The translations under genes were made by a program, and so were the position numbers. The notes below the pieces were generated by a model that searched no databases, was not told the DNA's origin, and saw nothing but the letters and a program-made list of their open reading frames with translations. A stretch of 64,000 nt of DNA from Labrenzia sp. DG1229 (GTDB lineage Bacteria > Pseudomonadota > Alphaproteobacteria > Rhizobiales > Stappiaceae): assembly GCF_000521215.1 (NCBI RefSeq), contig NZ_KI928932.1, forward strand, positions 119,082-183,081. The letters run 5' to 3'. Of the stretch, positions 42,714-52,435 are shown one piece after another (position 1 is the first letter of the stretch; each line of letters opens with the position of its first letter).

Positions 42714-43655
42714 ATGAAGAAGACATTGTTTGCGCTGGCTGCAGCAGCTGTTGCATTTACGGGTTTTTCGGCTCCGGCTGTTGCTGAAGGGGAGCGTTTT
42801 GTTCTTGTCAGCCATGCGCCGGACAGCGACAGCTGGTGGAACACGATCAAGAACGGTCTTGCGCTTGCTGGAGAGCAGGTTGGGGTCGAGGTTGAGTATC
42901 GCAATCCGCCGACGGGTGACATTGCCGACATGGCGCGCATCATCGAGCAGACGGCTGCGTCCAACCCTGACGGTATCATCACCACGCTTGCCGATCCCGA
43001 TGTTCTGAGCGGACCGATCCAGAATGCGGTTGCCAAGGGCATTCCTGTGATCATCATCAACTCCGGCACGCCCGAGCAGGCAGCCGAGGTTGGAGCGCTG
43101 ATGTATGTCGGCCAGCCGGAATATGATGCTGGTCTGGCGGCTGGACAGCGCGCCAAGCGGGATGGTGTTGGTTCGTTCCTGTGTGTGAACCACGTTGTGT
43201 CGAACCCGGTTGTCGGCGAGCGCTGCCGCGGCTTTGCGGACGGTCTTGGCGTTGATCTTGGCGACAGCATGATCGACAGCGGCCAGGATCCGGCCGAGAT
43301 CAAGAACAAGGTCAAGGCGTATCTGTCTGCCAATCCGGACGTGGACGCGATCCTGACCCTCGGCCCGACCTCCGCGGACCCGACCATCGGCGCTCTTCAG
43401 GACATCGGCAAGGCCGGCGAGATCTATTTCGGCACGTTCGACCTGGGCACAGAGATCGTCAAGGGCATCAAGGACGGCACCATACAGTGGGGCATTGACC
43501 AGCAGCCTTTCCTGCAGGCCTACCTGCCGGTGATCGTTCTTGCGAACTACCAGCGTTTTGGTGTTCTGCCGGGCAACAACATCAACTCCGGCCCGGGCTT
43601 CATCACCAAGGATGCCCTTGCCAAGGTTGAAGAGTTTGCCGGCGAGTATCGCTAG
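42714..43655 (+). CDS. Sugar ABC transporter substrate-binding protein (inositol/ribose class)
   Basis: 313 residues. Signal peptide MKKTLFALAAAAVAFTGFSA, cleavage near AVAEG; the mature part is a type 1 periplasmic sugar-binding protein of the RbsB/IbpA class (FVLVSHAPDSDSWWNTIKNG, GIPVIIINSG, LGPTSADPTIGALQDIG). It likely binds myo-inositol given the surrounding genes. ATG 42714 follows GGGAGGAA. Codon choice looks strongly biased, as expected of a highly expressed periplasmic protein (by eye, not computed). Confidence 0.92.
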   Translation: MKKTLFALAAAAVAFTGFSAPAVAEGERFVLVSHAPDSDSWWNTIKNGLALAGEQVGVEVEYRNPPTGDIADMARIIEQTAASNPDGIITTLADPDVLSGPIQNAVAKGIPVIIINSGTPEQAAEVGALMYVGQPEYDAGLAAGQRAKRDGVGSFLCVNHVVSNPVVGERCRGFADGLGVDLGDSMIDSGQDPAEIKNKVKAYLSANPDVDAILTLGPTSADPTIGALQDIGKAGEIYFGTFDLGTEIVKGIKDGTIQWGIDQQPFLQAYLPVIVLANYQRFGVLPGNNINSGPGFITKDALAKVEEFAGEYR

Positions 43656-43664
43656 GAGCGTCTT

Positions 43665-43712
43665 GTGACCGCCGCGCGGCGGTCACCTGGAGAGGCGGCG
43701 CGCTGCCTCTCC
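43665..43712 (+). repeat. Two tandem perfect stem-loops after the inositol-binding-protein gene
   Basis: Stem one is GTGACCGCC-GCGC-GGCGGTCAC (43665-43686, nine-base perfect arms). Stem two is GGAGAGGC...GCCTCTCC (43689-43712, eight-base perfect arms). They start nine bases after the stop codon, in the 230-base gap before the permease gene. No T-run follows, so 3' protection of the binding-protein mRNA is more likely than termination. The rest of the gap has no recognisable gene. Confidence 0.75.
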
Positions 43713-43885
43713 GTTCAGGGCACGGGCCCGAACCGGAACGACCGCGTTTGCAGGTCCGTTTCCTGGGACAGCACACAAGAGACCGGGCTGGCGCTGTCCC
43801 GCCTTGTCGACCAACCCAGGACATAAAGGTCTTGCGGCAGGGCCGCAGTGAAGCGGCCGGCCACACGGCACGCAGGAGGAAATCC

Positions 43886-45013
43886 ATGGCTGAGTCCCAA
43901 CCGACCGCCGCGCCTCAAAAGGATGAACGCGTCCGCGAGATGTCATCCTTGCGCAAGGCCCTGATCCGTCCCGAGCTGGGCGCGATCTGCGGCACAATAC
44001 TCGTTTTCGTGTTCTTTCTCAGTATTGCCAGCGACAGCGGCATGTTCGCGCCTGAAGGCATTTTCAACTGGGGCACGGTTTCCGCCCAGTTCGCCATCAT
44101 CGCCGTCGGCGCCTGTCTGTTGATGATCGCGGGCGAGTTCGACCTGTCCGTCGGATCGATGATCGGCTTTTCCGGCATCATCATTGCCCTGATGAGCGTC
44201 CAGTGGGGCTTTCCCACCTGGTTTTCCATTCTGGTCGCCTTTGCCCTGGCGCTGGCCATCGGCGCCCTCAACGGCTATCTGGTGGTCAAGACCGGCCTGC
44301 CCTCCTTCATCGTCACCCTGGCCTTTTTGTACATCCTGCGCGGTCTGACGATCTTCATTGCCATTGCCACCACCCGCAAGACCATCATCGGCGGCGTCAA
44401 GGATGCGGCCGAGGGTGATCCGATCGCCTGGCTCTTCGGCGGCAAGGTCTTCAACTGGCTGTTCGTCTGGCTGGCAGATCTGGGCGTGGTCGGCAAGTTC
44501 GTTGCCGGTCCCAAGGCCGGACAGCCGGTGGTCGAGGGCATTCCGATGCTGATGATCTGGGCCCTGATCCTGATCATCTTCGGTCATTTCCTGTTGACCC
44601 GCACCAAGTTCGGCAACTGGATCTTCGCCTCTGGCGGCGATGCCCAGGCGGCCCGCTATGTCGGTGTGCCGGTCAACCGGGTCAAGATCTCGATGTTCAT
44701 GTTCACCGCCTTCTGCGCCACCATCTTCGCCACCTGCCAGGTGATGGAGTTCGGCTCTGCGGCGGCCGACCGCGGTCTGCTCAAGGAATTCGAGGCCATC
44801 ATCTCCGTCGTCATCGGAGGGGCACTGCTGACCGGCGGCTACGGCTCGGTCATCGGTGCCGCGCTCGGCGCCCTCATCTTCGGCGTCGTCCAGCAGGGTC
44901 TGTTCTTTGCCGGCGTCGAGAGCTCGCTCTTCCGCGTCTTCCTCGGCGTGATCCTGCTGCTCGCGGTGATCCTCAACACCTATATCCGCCGCATGATCAC
45001 GGGAGAACGTTGA
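43886..45013 (+). CDS. Sugar ABC transporter permease (RbsC/inositol class)
   Basis: 375 residues, about ten membrane helices. The conserved [19 protein letters not shown] (the D-LSVG motif of RbsC-type permeases) and [19 protein letters not shown] are present. ATG 43886 is chosen because AGGAGGAAATCC precedes it; the open frame extends upstream through the stem-loop region and does not look coding. The C-terminus meets the ATPase gene one base apart. Confidence 0.92.
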   Translation: MAESQPTAAPQKDERVREMSSLRKALIRPELGAICGTILVFVFFLSIASDSGMFAPEGIFNWGTVSAQFAIIAVGACLLMIAGEFDLSVGSMIGFSGIIIALMSVQWGFPTWFSILVAFALALAIGALNGYLVVKTGLPSFIVTLAFLYILRGLTIFIAIATTRKTIIGGVKDAAEGDPIAWLFGGKVFNWLFVWLADLGVVGKFVAGPKAGQPVVEGIPMLMIWALILIIFGHFLLTRTKFGNWIFASGGDAQAARYVGVPVNRVKISMFMFTAFCATIFATCQVMEFGSAAADRGLLKEFEAIISVVIGGALLTGGYGSVIGAALGALIFGVVQQGLFFAGVESSLFRVFLGVILLLAVILNTYIRRMITGER

Positions 45014-45014
45014 C

Positions 45015-45794
45015 ATGAGCGATGCACTGATCGAACTCGTCGACATCCAGAAGCACTTCGGCCCGGTCATCGCCCTCAACGGGGTCACCGTGTCGGTCAA
45101 GGCCGGAGAGTGCCACTGCCTTCTGGGCGACAACGGCGCGGGCAAGTCGACCTTCATCAAGACCATGTCCGGTGTCCACAAGCCGACCCATGGCAAGATC
45201 CGGATCGAAGGCAGGGAAGTAAACTTCGAAAGCCCCCGCGATGCCATGAACGCCGGCATCGCCACGGTCTACCAGGACCTGGCGATGATCCCGCTGATGT
45301 CGGTCACACGCAACTTCTGGATGGGACGCGAGCCGGAAAAGCGCATCGGCCCGCTCAAGTTCTTCGACTTCACCAGGGCCAACCAGGTCACCATGAGCGA
45401 AATGGCCAAGATGGGCATTCATCTGCGCTCGCCAGACCAGGCCGTCGGCACCCTGTCGGGCGGCGAACGACAGACCGTCGCCATCTCAAGGGCGGTCTAT
45501 TTCGGCGCAAAGGTCCTCATCCTCGACGAGCCGACCTCCGCCCTCGGCGTCAGACAGACATCAAACGTGCTCGCAACCATCGACAAGGTCCGAAAAAAGG
45601 GCATCGGCGTTGTCTTCATAACTCACAACGTGCGACACGCAATGGCCGTCGGTGACCGATTTACGGTCCTCAACCGAGGAAAAACCCTCGGAACAGCAGA
45701 ACGCGGAAACATACAGGCCGAGGAACTCCAGGAACTCATGGCTGGTGGACAGGAACTCGCTCAACTCGAGGGATCGCTCGGCGGAACTGTCTGA
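45015..45794 (+). CDS. Sugar ABC transporter ATPase, single-domain (inositol/fructose class)
   Basis: 259 residues. Walker [19 protein letters not shown], signature [16 protein letters not shown], Walker [13 protein letters not shown]. It is one ATPase module, as in FrcA-like proteins, rather than the duplicated RbsA type, so it must act as a homodimer. Its first codon follows the permease stop by one base. It ends 27 bases before iolC. Confidence 0.92.
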   Translation: MSDALIELVDIQKHFGPVIALNGVTVSVKAGECHCLLGDNGAGKSTFIKTMSGVHKPTHGKIRIEGREVNFESPRDAMNAGIATVYQDLAMIPLMSVTRNFWMGREPEKRIGPLKFFDFTRANQVTMSEMAKMGIHLRSPDQAVGTLSGGERQTVAISRAVYFGAKVLILDEPTSALGVRQTSNVLATIDKVRKKGIGVVFITHNVRHAMAVGDRFTVLNRGKTLGTAERGNIQAEELQELMAGGQELAQLEGSLGGTV

Positions 45795-45821
45795 ACGGAT
45801 AAAAACTGACGGGATAAAGTC

Positions 45822-47768
45822 GTGACCAAACTCGATGTCATCACCATCGGCCGCTCCTCGGTCGATCTCTATGGGGCACAGGCCGGCGGCCGCTTGGAGG
45901 ATATGGCATCCTTCAACAAGTATATCGGCGGTTCGCCCACCAACATGGCGACCGGGACGGCACGTCTCGGCCTGAAATCGGGACTGATTACCCGGGTTGG
46001 CGATGAACACATGGGGCGCTTTATCCGCGAAGAACTGGAGCGGCACGGCGTGGAAACACGTGGTGTCGTTACCGACAGGGAGCGTCTGACAGCCCTGGTT
46101 CTGCTCGGCATTCGGGACCAGGAACAGTTTCCGCTCATTTTCTATCGCGAGAACTGCGCCGACATGGCCCTGTGCGAAGATGATATCGATCCGCAGTTCA
46201 TTGCCTCTGCAAAAGCCGTCGTGGCAACGGGAACCCATCTGAGTCATCCGCAAACCGAAGCGGCGGTTACGAAAGCCCTGACACTCGCCCGCGATGGTGG
46301 TGGCCGGACAGCGCTCGACATCGACTATCGGCCCAATCTGTGGGGACTTTCCGGGCATGGTGACGGTGAGAACCGTTTCATTGCGTCCGCCAAGGTCACT
46401 GAGAAACTGCAAGGAACATTGCACCTCTTCGACCTGATCGTCGGCACGGAGGAGGAATTCCACATTGCCGGTGGTACGACCGACACTGTTCAGGCCCTCC
46501 GGAACGTGCGCAAGGTGTCCGGGGCAACACTTGTCTGCAAACGCGGCCCCATGGGAGCCACCGCATTCGAGGGCGAAATCCCCGATAGTCTCGATGATGG
46601 TATTTCCGGTCCCGGTTTCCCCATTGAAGTCTTCAATGTCCTGGGCGCTGGCGACGGCTTCATGTCAGGCCTTCTGAGAGGCTGGATAAAAGGTGAGGAC
46701 TGGGTCACCAGCCTGACCTACGCCAATGCCTGTGGCGCCTTTGCGGTCTCCCGACACGGCTGCACGCCGGCATATCCGAGTTGGGAAGAACTCCAGTTTT
46801 TCCTGAAACGCGGCGTAAAGACGAAAGCGCTGCGCAAGGACCCGGAACTGGATCAGATCCACTGGTCGACCAACCGGCAATTTTCCCATGGGGGTGACTG
46901 GTCGACAATGCGCGTGTTTGCCTTCGATCACCGTATCCAGATCGAACAGATGGCGGATGAGGCAGGCGTCACCCATGAGCACATCGGATTTTTCAAGAAC
47001 CTGTGTCTGGACGCGGCACTCAAGGTTGCAGACGACCGGACAGGCTACGGCATCCTTTGCGACAGCCGTCACGGCCGAGACGCGCTTTACCGGGCCGCCG
47101 GAACCGGGTTGTGGATCGGTCACCCGGTGGAATGGCCGGCATCGCGGCCACTCACCCTGGAACCCGAAATCGGTCCGGATTTCGGCGGCCTGGCGGAATG
47201 GCCCACCGAACACGTGGTGAAAGTGCTGTGTTTCTATCACCCGGACGATTCCGAAGAGATGAGAACCGAACAGGAAGATATCCTGAAGCGACTGTTCGCT
47301 TCCTGTCGGCGCAACCGCCTCGAGTTGCTGCTGGAAGTGATCCCGTCAAAGGTCGGCGCAATCGACCATGACACGACTGCGACAATCATCCGGCGCATGT
47401 ACGAGATCGGCATCTATCCCGACTGGTGGAAACTCGAACCCATGACCTCAAAAGAGGCGTGGTCGAAGGCCTGCGCAGCGATCACCGACAACGATCCCCA
47501 CACACGGGGCATTGTTGTTCTTGGTCTCGATGCACCTGAAGATCAGCTGGCGGCAAGCTTTGCCCAAGCTGCTCAGTTCCAACTCGTGAAGGGGTTCGCG
47601 GTTGGCCGCACGATCTTTGCCGATGCTGCCCGCAAATGGCTTGCGAACGGGATGACAAATGAAGAAGCTGTCGCGGATATGAGCAGTCGCTATGAACGGC
47701 TTTGCCACATCTGGGACGAAGCACGCAGCAAAGCGCGGCTGAACGAACCTCGAGGAATTAACGAATGA
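45822..47768 (+). CDS. iolC: 5-Dehydro-2-deoxygluconokinase fused to a DUF2090 aldolase-like domain
   Basis: 648 residues starting at GTG 45822. Residues 1 to about 320 are a PfkB kinase (IGGSPTNMATGTARLGLKSG, the GAGD site in VLGAGDGFMSGLLRG). Residues about 340-640 are the DUF2090 domain (MRVFAFDHRIQIEQMADEAG, LLLEVIPSK), a class I aldolase-like barrel. Such fusions are annotated as kinase plus 5-dehydro-2-deoxyphosphogluconate aldolase, which would replace a separate IolJ (none is seen here). Overlaps iolD by four bases. Confidence 0.93.
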   Translation: MTKLDVITIGRSSVDLYGAQAGGRLEDMASFNKYIGGSPTNMATGTARLGLKSGLITRVGDEHMGRFIREELERHGVETRGVVTDRERLTALVLLGIRDQEQFPLIFYRENCADMALCEDDIDPQFIASAKAVVATGTHLSHPQTEAAVTKALTLARDGGGRTALDIDYRPNLWGLSGHGDGENRFIASAKVTEKLQGTLHLFDLIVGTEEEFHIAGGTTDTVQALRNVRKVSGATLVCKRGPMGATAFEGEIPDSLDDGISGPGFPIEVFNVLGAGDGFMSGLLRGWIKGEDWVTSLTYANACGAFAVSRHGCTPAYPSWEELQFFLKRGVKTKALRKDPELDQIHWSTNRQFSHGGDWSTMRVFAFDHRIQIEQMADEAGVTHEHIGFFKNLCLDAALKVADDRTGYGILCDSRHGRDALYRAAGTGLWIGHPVEWPASRPLTLEPEIGPDFGGLAEWPTEHVVKVLCFYHPDDSEEMRTEQEDILKRLFASCRRNRLELLLEVIPSKVGAIDHDTTATIIRRMYEIGIYPDWWKLEPMTSKEAWSKACAAITDNDPHTRGIVVLGLDAPEDQLAASFAQAAQFQLVKGFAVGRTIFADAARKWLANGMTNEEAVADMSSRYERLCHIWDEARSKARLNEPRGINE

Positions 47769-49606
47769 GCACGATCCGCCTCACCGCCGCACAGGCGATG
47801 GTCCGTTACCTGGCGGCGCAGATGACTGAGGACGGCAACCGTTTCATTGACGGCGTCTGGGCCATTTTCGGCCACGGCAATGTCGCTGGCCTTGGAGAGG
47901 CGCTTGAACAGGCGGGCAATGCGCTGCCCACCTGGCGCGGTCAGAACGAGCAGACAATGGCTCATACGGCGATCGCCTATGCCAAGGCCAACAAGCGGAC
48001 CCGCGCAATGGCCGTCACGTCCTCCATCGGCCCGGGAGCGACCAACCTTGTCACCGCAGCAGCTCTCGCCCATGTCAATCGACTTCCCCTGCTCCTGATT
48101 CCCGGTGACGTCTTTGCAAACCGCGCTCCGGACCCGGTTCTGCAACAGGTGGAGGACTTTGACGACGGTACGGTGTCGGCGAATGACTGTTTCCGTCCCG
48201 TGTCGCGTTACTTCGACAGGATCAGTCGACCTGAACACCTGCTGACGGCCTTGCCGCGCGCGTTTCAGGTCATGACCGATCCTGCCAATTGCGGACCGGT
48301 CACACTTGCATTCTGTCAGGACACCCAGGCCGAGGCATTCGACTACCCGGAGAGCTTCTTCGAGCCGAAGGTCTGGCGCATTCGGCGCCCGGAGCCTGAC
48401 AGCCGTGATATCGACGACGTCGCAGCGATGATCAAGGCTGCGGACAATCCGGTCCTGATATGCGGTGGCGGTGTTGTCTATTCGCAGGCAGAAGAGACGC
48501 TCGCGGATTTCGCAACCCGGCACGGCATTCCGGTCCTGGAGACCCAGGCCGGCAAATCCGCTCTTGCCCAGTCCCATCCGATGAACTTCGGCGCCGCCGG
48601 TGTCGATGGCGCCAAGTGCGCCAACAAGCTGGCCGAGGTTGCCGATCTAGTCATCGGTATCGGTACGCGCTTTCAGGATTTCACCACCGGATCCTGGGCC
48701 TTGTTCAAGAACTCCGGCCGCAAACTGGTATCCATCAACGTAAAGGGCTATGACGCCGGCAAGCATGGAGCTACCGGCGTTGTTGGAGATGCCAAGGCCG
48801 CGCTTGAGAAGATCTCCAGTGCGCTCGGAGATTACACCAGCGGAGCCTTCGACCCGCAATCCCGTCTCGACTGGCTCGCAAGGGTCGATGCCCATTGCAG
48901 CGCCCGCGCAAATGTCCCGGAAGACTATCTTCCACTTGATGCGGAAGTCATCGGTGCTGTCCAGCGCTCCGCAACGCACAAGACCATCGCCATGTGCGCC
49001 GCCGGCACCATGCCGGGAGCGCTCAAGCTGCTGTGGCAGGCGACGCAGGGCGGTTACCACATGGAGTATGGTTACTCCTGCATGGGATATGAGATTGCCG
49101 GAGCCCTGGGTATCAAACTGGCGCAGCCGGACCGGGATGTTGTCTGTTTTGTCGGAGACGGCTCCTACATGATGGCCAATTCCGAACTCGCCACTGCGGT
49201 CATGCGCCGGGTCCCTTTTACGGTCGTTCTTACCGACAACCGGGGTTATGGCTGCATAAACCGGCTTCAAATGGGCACCGGTGGAGAGCAGTTCAACAAT
49301 CTTTATCAGAACTGCAATGTCGAAGTTCAGCCGGATATCGACTTTGTCGCCCATGCTGCTTCCATGGGTGCGCACGCCGTCAAGGCACGGGACATTGCGG
49401 ATCTGGAAGCCCAGATTCTGGCCTCCCGTGACCGGGGGATCCCGACCGTCATCGTTATCGACACCGATCCGATGCATGGCCCGGGTGAAGCCGGTGGTGG
49501 CCACTGGTGGGATGTTGCAATTCCCGAGGTCTCTTCCCGCGAGGCGGTCAGGACCGCGCGCGAAGGTTATGTGGCGGCGCTGAAGCATCAGCGCGCCGCG
49601 GATTAA
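47765..49606 (+). CDS. iolD: 3D-(3,5/4)-Trihydroxycyclohexane-1,2-dione hydrolase
   Basis: 613 residues. A thiamine diphosphate enzyme that opens the cyclohexanedione ring in inositol catabolism. Catalytic Glu in TWRGQNEQTMAHTAIAYAK; family features VWAIFGHGNVAGLGEALEQ near the N-terminus and the ThDP motif VGDGSYMMANSELATAV with VVLTDNRGYGCINRLQ. The length is right for IolD. ATGA overlap with iolC; 20 bases before iolE. Confidence 0.95.
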   Translation: MSTIRLTAAQAMVRYLAAQMTEDGNRFIDGVWAIFGHGNVAGLGEALEQAGNALPTWRGQNEQTMAHTAIAYAKANKRTRAMAVTSSIGPGATNLVTAAALAHVNRLPLLLIPGDVFANRAPDPVLQQVEDFDDGTVSANDCFRPVSRYFDRISRPEHLLTALPRAFQVMTDPANCGPVTLAFCQDTQAEAFDYPESFFEPKVWRIRRPEPDSRDIDDVAAMIKAADNPVLICGGGVVYSQAEETLADFATRHGIPVLETQAGKSALAQSHPMNFGAAGVDGAKCANKLAEVADLVIGIGTRFQDFTTGSWALFKNSGRKLVSINVKGYDAGKHGATGVVGDAKAALEKISSALGDYTSGAFDPQSRLDWLARVDAHCSARANVPEDYLPLDAEVIGAVQRSATHKTIAMCAAGTMPGALKLLWQATQGGYHMEYGYSCMGYEIAGALGIKLAQPDRDVVCFVGDGSYMMANSELATAVMRRVPFTVVLTDNRGYGCINRLQMGTGGEQFNNLYQNCNVEVQPDIDFVAHAASMGAHAVKARDIADLEAQILASRDRGIPTVIVIDTDPMHGPGEAGGGHWWDVAIPEVSSREAVRTAREGYVAALKHQRAAD

Positions 49607-49626
49607 TTTTCTTCAGGACAAAACGC

Positions 49627-50522
49627 ATGATCCAATACGGCACCAACCCGATCGCCTGGGCAAATGACGACGACCAGAGCCTCGGCGCACACATCCCGAC
49701 CGAACAGATACTTGCCGAGGCTTCTGAAATCGGTTTCGATGGCATCGAAAACGGTCACCGCTGGCCCGATGACAAGGAGGAGCTGAAACAGCTTCTCGGC
49801 AATCATGGCCTGAAATTCGTGTCCGGCTGGTATTCCCTTAACCTCCTTACCCAGTCGGTCGAGGACGAAAAGAAAGCGATCCAGCCGCATCTGGACAAGT
49901 TGAAGCACAATGGCTGCAGGGTTTGCATTGCGTGTGAGACCTCCAACACCATCCAGGCCGCTGAGGTCGATATCTCCACGAGCCCGGTCCTCAGCGAAAC
50001 CGGGATGAAGGTCTTTGGCGCCAAGATGGAGGAATTGGCTGAATTTTGCGCAGGCCAGGGCATCGATCTCGTCTATCACCACCACATGGGCACCGTCGTC
50101 GAGACTCCCGACGAAATCGACGCCTTCATGGCGGCAACCGGCCCGGCAAAAAATTGCTGTTCGACGCCGGCCATTGTTACTTCGGCAGCATGGGTGAAGA
50201 TCCCGCATTGATCCTGGAAAAGTACATTGACAGGGTCAGGCATTTTCACGCCAAGAATGTTCGCCCGAGCGTCATGAAGGACATCCGAAGTAAAGGTAAG
50301 TCCTTCATGGACGGAGTTCGTGCCGGAGTTTTCACGGTGCCGGGAGACAAAGAAGGCGGCATCGATTTCACGCCTCTCCTGAAAATCCTGAAAGACGCTG
50401 GCTACGCGGGCTGGATCGTGATTGAAGCCGAACAGGATCCGGTTGCCCGCAATCCATTCCATTACCAGAACCTCGGTCTGAAAACGCTCAAGACCGCAGC
50501 ACGGGAGGTAGACCTGACATGA
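49627..50522 (+). pseudogene. iolE: Inosose dehydratase with a -1 frameshift in an A6 run
   Basis: An IolE xylose-isomerase-like TIM barrel split across two frames. From ATG 49627 (MIQYGTNPIAWANDDDQSLG) the reading is good until the A6 run at 50148-50153, where frame one continues to a stop near 50211. The other frame resumes exactly with LLFDAGHCYFGSM and runs to TGA 50522. One extra A, or a -1 slip at A AAA AAT, would join them as GPAKKLLFDAGH without loss, giving about 298 residues, the family length. It could be a homopolymer sequencing error, a recent mutation, or recoding. iolB overlaps the end by ATGA, so the gene is embedded in a working operon. Confidence 0.9.
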
Positions 50523-51340
50523 GTGAACTTCTGCGCAAGCCAGCCGGAAACGGAGGCAAGGTTCACGACATCACGATCGAAAACGCCAAAGGCCCCAAGT
50601 CGTCCGACTGGGGATATGTCGGTTTCGGTCTGTATCGGCTGAAAGCCGGCGAAAACGTTGGCGAACGAACCGGTGATCTGGAAGTGATCCTGGTCATGGT
50701 GGAAGGCAAGGCATCCATTTCCGCCGGTGGAAAGGACCTCGGCGAACAGGGCGAACGCATGAACGTGTTCGAACAATTGCCGCCGCACAGTGTCTATGTT
50801 CCAAGCGGCACCGATTGGTCGGCAACAGCCACGACCGATTGCACCATTGGCGTCTGTACAGCTCCGGGAAAAGGTGGCCACGAGGCACGGGTTCTGCCGG
50901 TTCCCGAAAAGGTCACGCGCGGCAAGGGTGCAAACACCCGTTACATCTTCCCGATCGCAATGGAAGAGACAGATGTCGCCGACAGTCTCCTGGTCACCGA
51001 AGTCTTCACGCCGTCCGGCAACTGGTCGTCCTATCCACCGCACCGGCATGACGAAGACAACTATCCGGACATGACCTATCTGGAGGAAACCTACTATCAC
51101 CGGCTCAATCCGGATCAGGGCTATGGACACCAGCGCGTCTTTACCGAAGACGGTTCCCTGGATGAGACGATCTCAATGAACAGTCACGACGTCGTTCTCG
51201 TTCCCAAAGGACACCACCCCTGCGGCGCACCCTACGGATACGAGATGTACTATCTCAACGTCATGGCAGGACCAATGCGCAAGTGGCGCTTCAAGAATCA
51301 CCCGGACCACGACTGGATTGCGCAAAGAGACGCGGGCTGA
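50519..51340 (+). CDS. iolB: 5-Deoxy-glucuronate isomerase
   Basis: 273 residues, a bicupin. The conserved GNWSSYPPHRHDEDNYPDMTYLEETYYHR region carries metal-binding His and Glu residues (PPHRHDED then EETYYHR), and LVPKGHHPCGAPYGY lies near the C-terminus. It converts 5-deoxy-glucuronate to 2-deoxy-5-keto-gluconate. ATGA overlap with iolE. Last gene of the iol operon; iolA/mmsA is not in this window. Confidence 0.95.
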   Translation: MSELLRKPAGNGGKVHDITIENAKGPKSSDWGYVGFGLYRLKAGENVGERTGDLEVILVMVEGKASISAGGKDLGEQGERMNVFEQLPPHSVYVPSGTDWSATATTDCTIGVCTAPGKGGHEARVLPVPEKVTRGKGANTRYIFPIAMEETDVADSLLVTEVFTPSGNWSSYPPHRHDEDNYPDMTYLEETYYHRLNPDQGYGHQRVFTEDGSLDETISMNSHDVVLVPKGHHPCGAPYGYEMYYLNVMAGPMRKWRFKNHPDHDWIAQRDAG

Positions 51341-51366
51341 AAGCGCTCCACCGAGAACTCAGTACT

Positions 51367-51387
51367 GTCCCGGACTTGATCCGGGAC
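51367..51387. repeat. REP-like palindrome
   Basis: GTCCCGGA-CTTGA-TCCGGGAC is a perfect eight-base hairpin between the convergent ends of iolB and kdgK. The core CCCGGACTTGATCCGGG is a repeated extragenic palindrome that I recall from many alphaproteobacterial genomes. Only one copy is seen in this window. It may stabilise or end transcripts from both sides. Confidence 0.6.
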
Positions 51388-51468
51388 CGCCTGAAAACAA
51401 GGTGATTGGCAGCCAGGATCAAGCCCTGGGCATTGCGTTCGAACGGCAGTCATTTCAGGTGGCTGAAG

Positions 51469-52377
51469 CTAAGCCGCTTCGAAACAATCCACCAGCGCAC
51501 CGCGATGCTGGATGACTGTTCCGGCAAGCCGTGCCCCGGCGTCGACACTTGCCCCGACATTGCCACTGGTCAGATATTCGGCAAGGAAAGCCGCATTGAA
51601 ACTGTCGCCCGCCGCGGTGGTGTCGACAATGTCCAAAACGGGTTTGGGCTGGAAAGCCTGCCTGTCTTCCCTTGAGGCGCAGACAACTTCCTCGGGACCA
51701 TTCTTGACTACGACCATGCCGGCACCTGCCGCCAGATACCGGTCTGCACTCACGTCGGCAGTTGTATCCCCGAAATGCGCAAGTTCATCTTCAAAAGACG
51801 GCATGACCAGGTCGCACAAGCCGGCGGCCTTCGTCACGCAGGCGCGCATGATGTCTGCACTCTCCCACAGACGTGGCCTGAGATTGGGATCAAAAGCCGT
51901 CTTTGCACCGGCCAGCCGCGCTTCCTTCAGGGCGGCAAAGAAGGTTTCCCGGTCCTCCTCCGGCATGATCGCCAGTGTGATCCCGCTGAAATAGATCAGG
52001 TCGACCCCGCCGATGGCAGAGCGAAGATGATTGCCGTCGGCAGCAAGGCAACGCGCAGCGGACTGGGTGCGCCAATAGGCAAAGCTGCGTTCCCCCTCTT
52101 TCAGCTGTATCATGTAGAGGCCGACCGTCCTGTCATCCAGTCTGCGAACCCGGTCGACATCGATGCCGGACTGTTTGAGAAAACCAAGCATCTGCTCGGA
52201 CACCTGATCCTGGCCGACCGCGGTGAGGTAGCCGACATTCCAACTGTCCGGAAGGCACTTGCGCGTGTACCACGCGGTGTTCAAGGTGTCCCCGGCAAAC
52301 CCCATCGAAAAGGTGCCATTGCCGGTTGGAGCCATCTCAACCATACACTCGCCGACGGCCAGAAACGTTTTAGACAC
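51469..52377 (-). CDS. kdgK: 2-Dehydro-3-deoxygluconokinase (PfkB family)
   Basis: 302 residues. PfkB sugar kinase: FLAVGECMVEMAPTG, GFAGDTLNTAWYTRK, and the catalytic DTTAAGDSFNAAFLAEYL near residue 250. KdgK phosphorylates 2-keto-3-deoxygluconate. GTG 52377 is chosen because GGGGAGGAACTT lies immediately upstream; an ATG at 52401 would place the start before that site. It follows the Ugp-type transporter with a 220-base gap that holds its own palindrome, so it may have a separate promoter. Confidence 0.88.
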   Translation of the reverse strand: MSKTFLAVGECMVEMAPTGNGTFSMGFAGDTLNTAWYTRKCLPDSWNVGYLTAVGQDQVSEQMLGFLKQSGIDVDRVRRLDDRTVGLYMIQLKEGERSFAYWRTQSAARCLAADGNHLRSAIGGVDLIYFSGITLAIMPEEDRETFFAALKEARLAGAKTAFDPNLRPRLWESADIMRACVTKAAGLCDLVMPSFEDELAHFGDTTADVSADRYLAAGAGMVVVKNGPEEVVCASREDRQAFQPKPVLDIVDTTAAGDSFNAAFLAEYLTSGNVGASVDAGARLAGTVIQHRGALVDCFEAA

Positions 52378-52435
52378 AAGTTCCTCCCCAGGAATCACCA
52401 CGGTGCTACGGGCACGTAAATCGCTGTTTTCCGCG

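Noticed and set aside
43943-45265. Minus-strand open frame (440 codons) opposite the inositol permease and ATPase
   Set aside because: Mirror of strongly biased coding sequence; low-complexity Asp/Gly/Gln-rich translation, no domain.
50148-50153. Programmed -1 frameshifting as the firm explanation for split iolE
   Set aside because: A AAA AAT is slip-prone, but I see no clear downstream stimulatory structure and IolE is not known to be recoded; a missing A in the homopolymer is simpler.
51367-51387. Possible CRISPR-like repeat unit
   Set aside because: Single palindrome without further spaced copies; no cas genes in the window.
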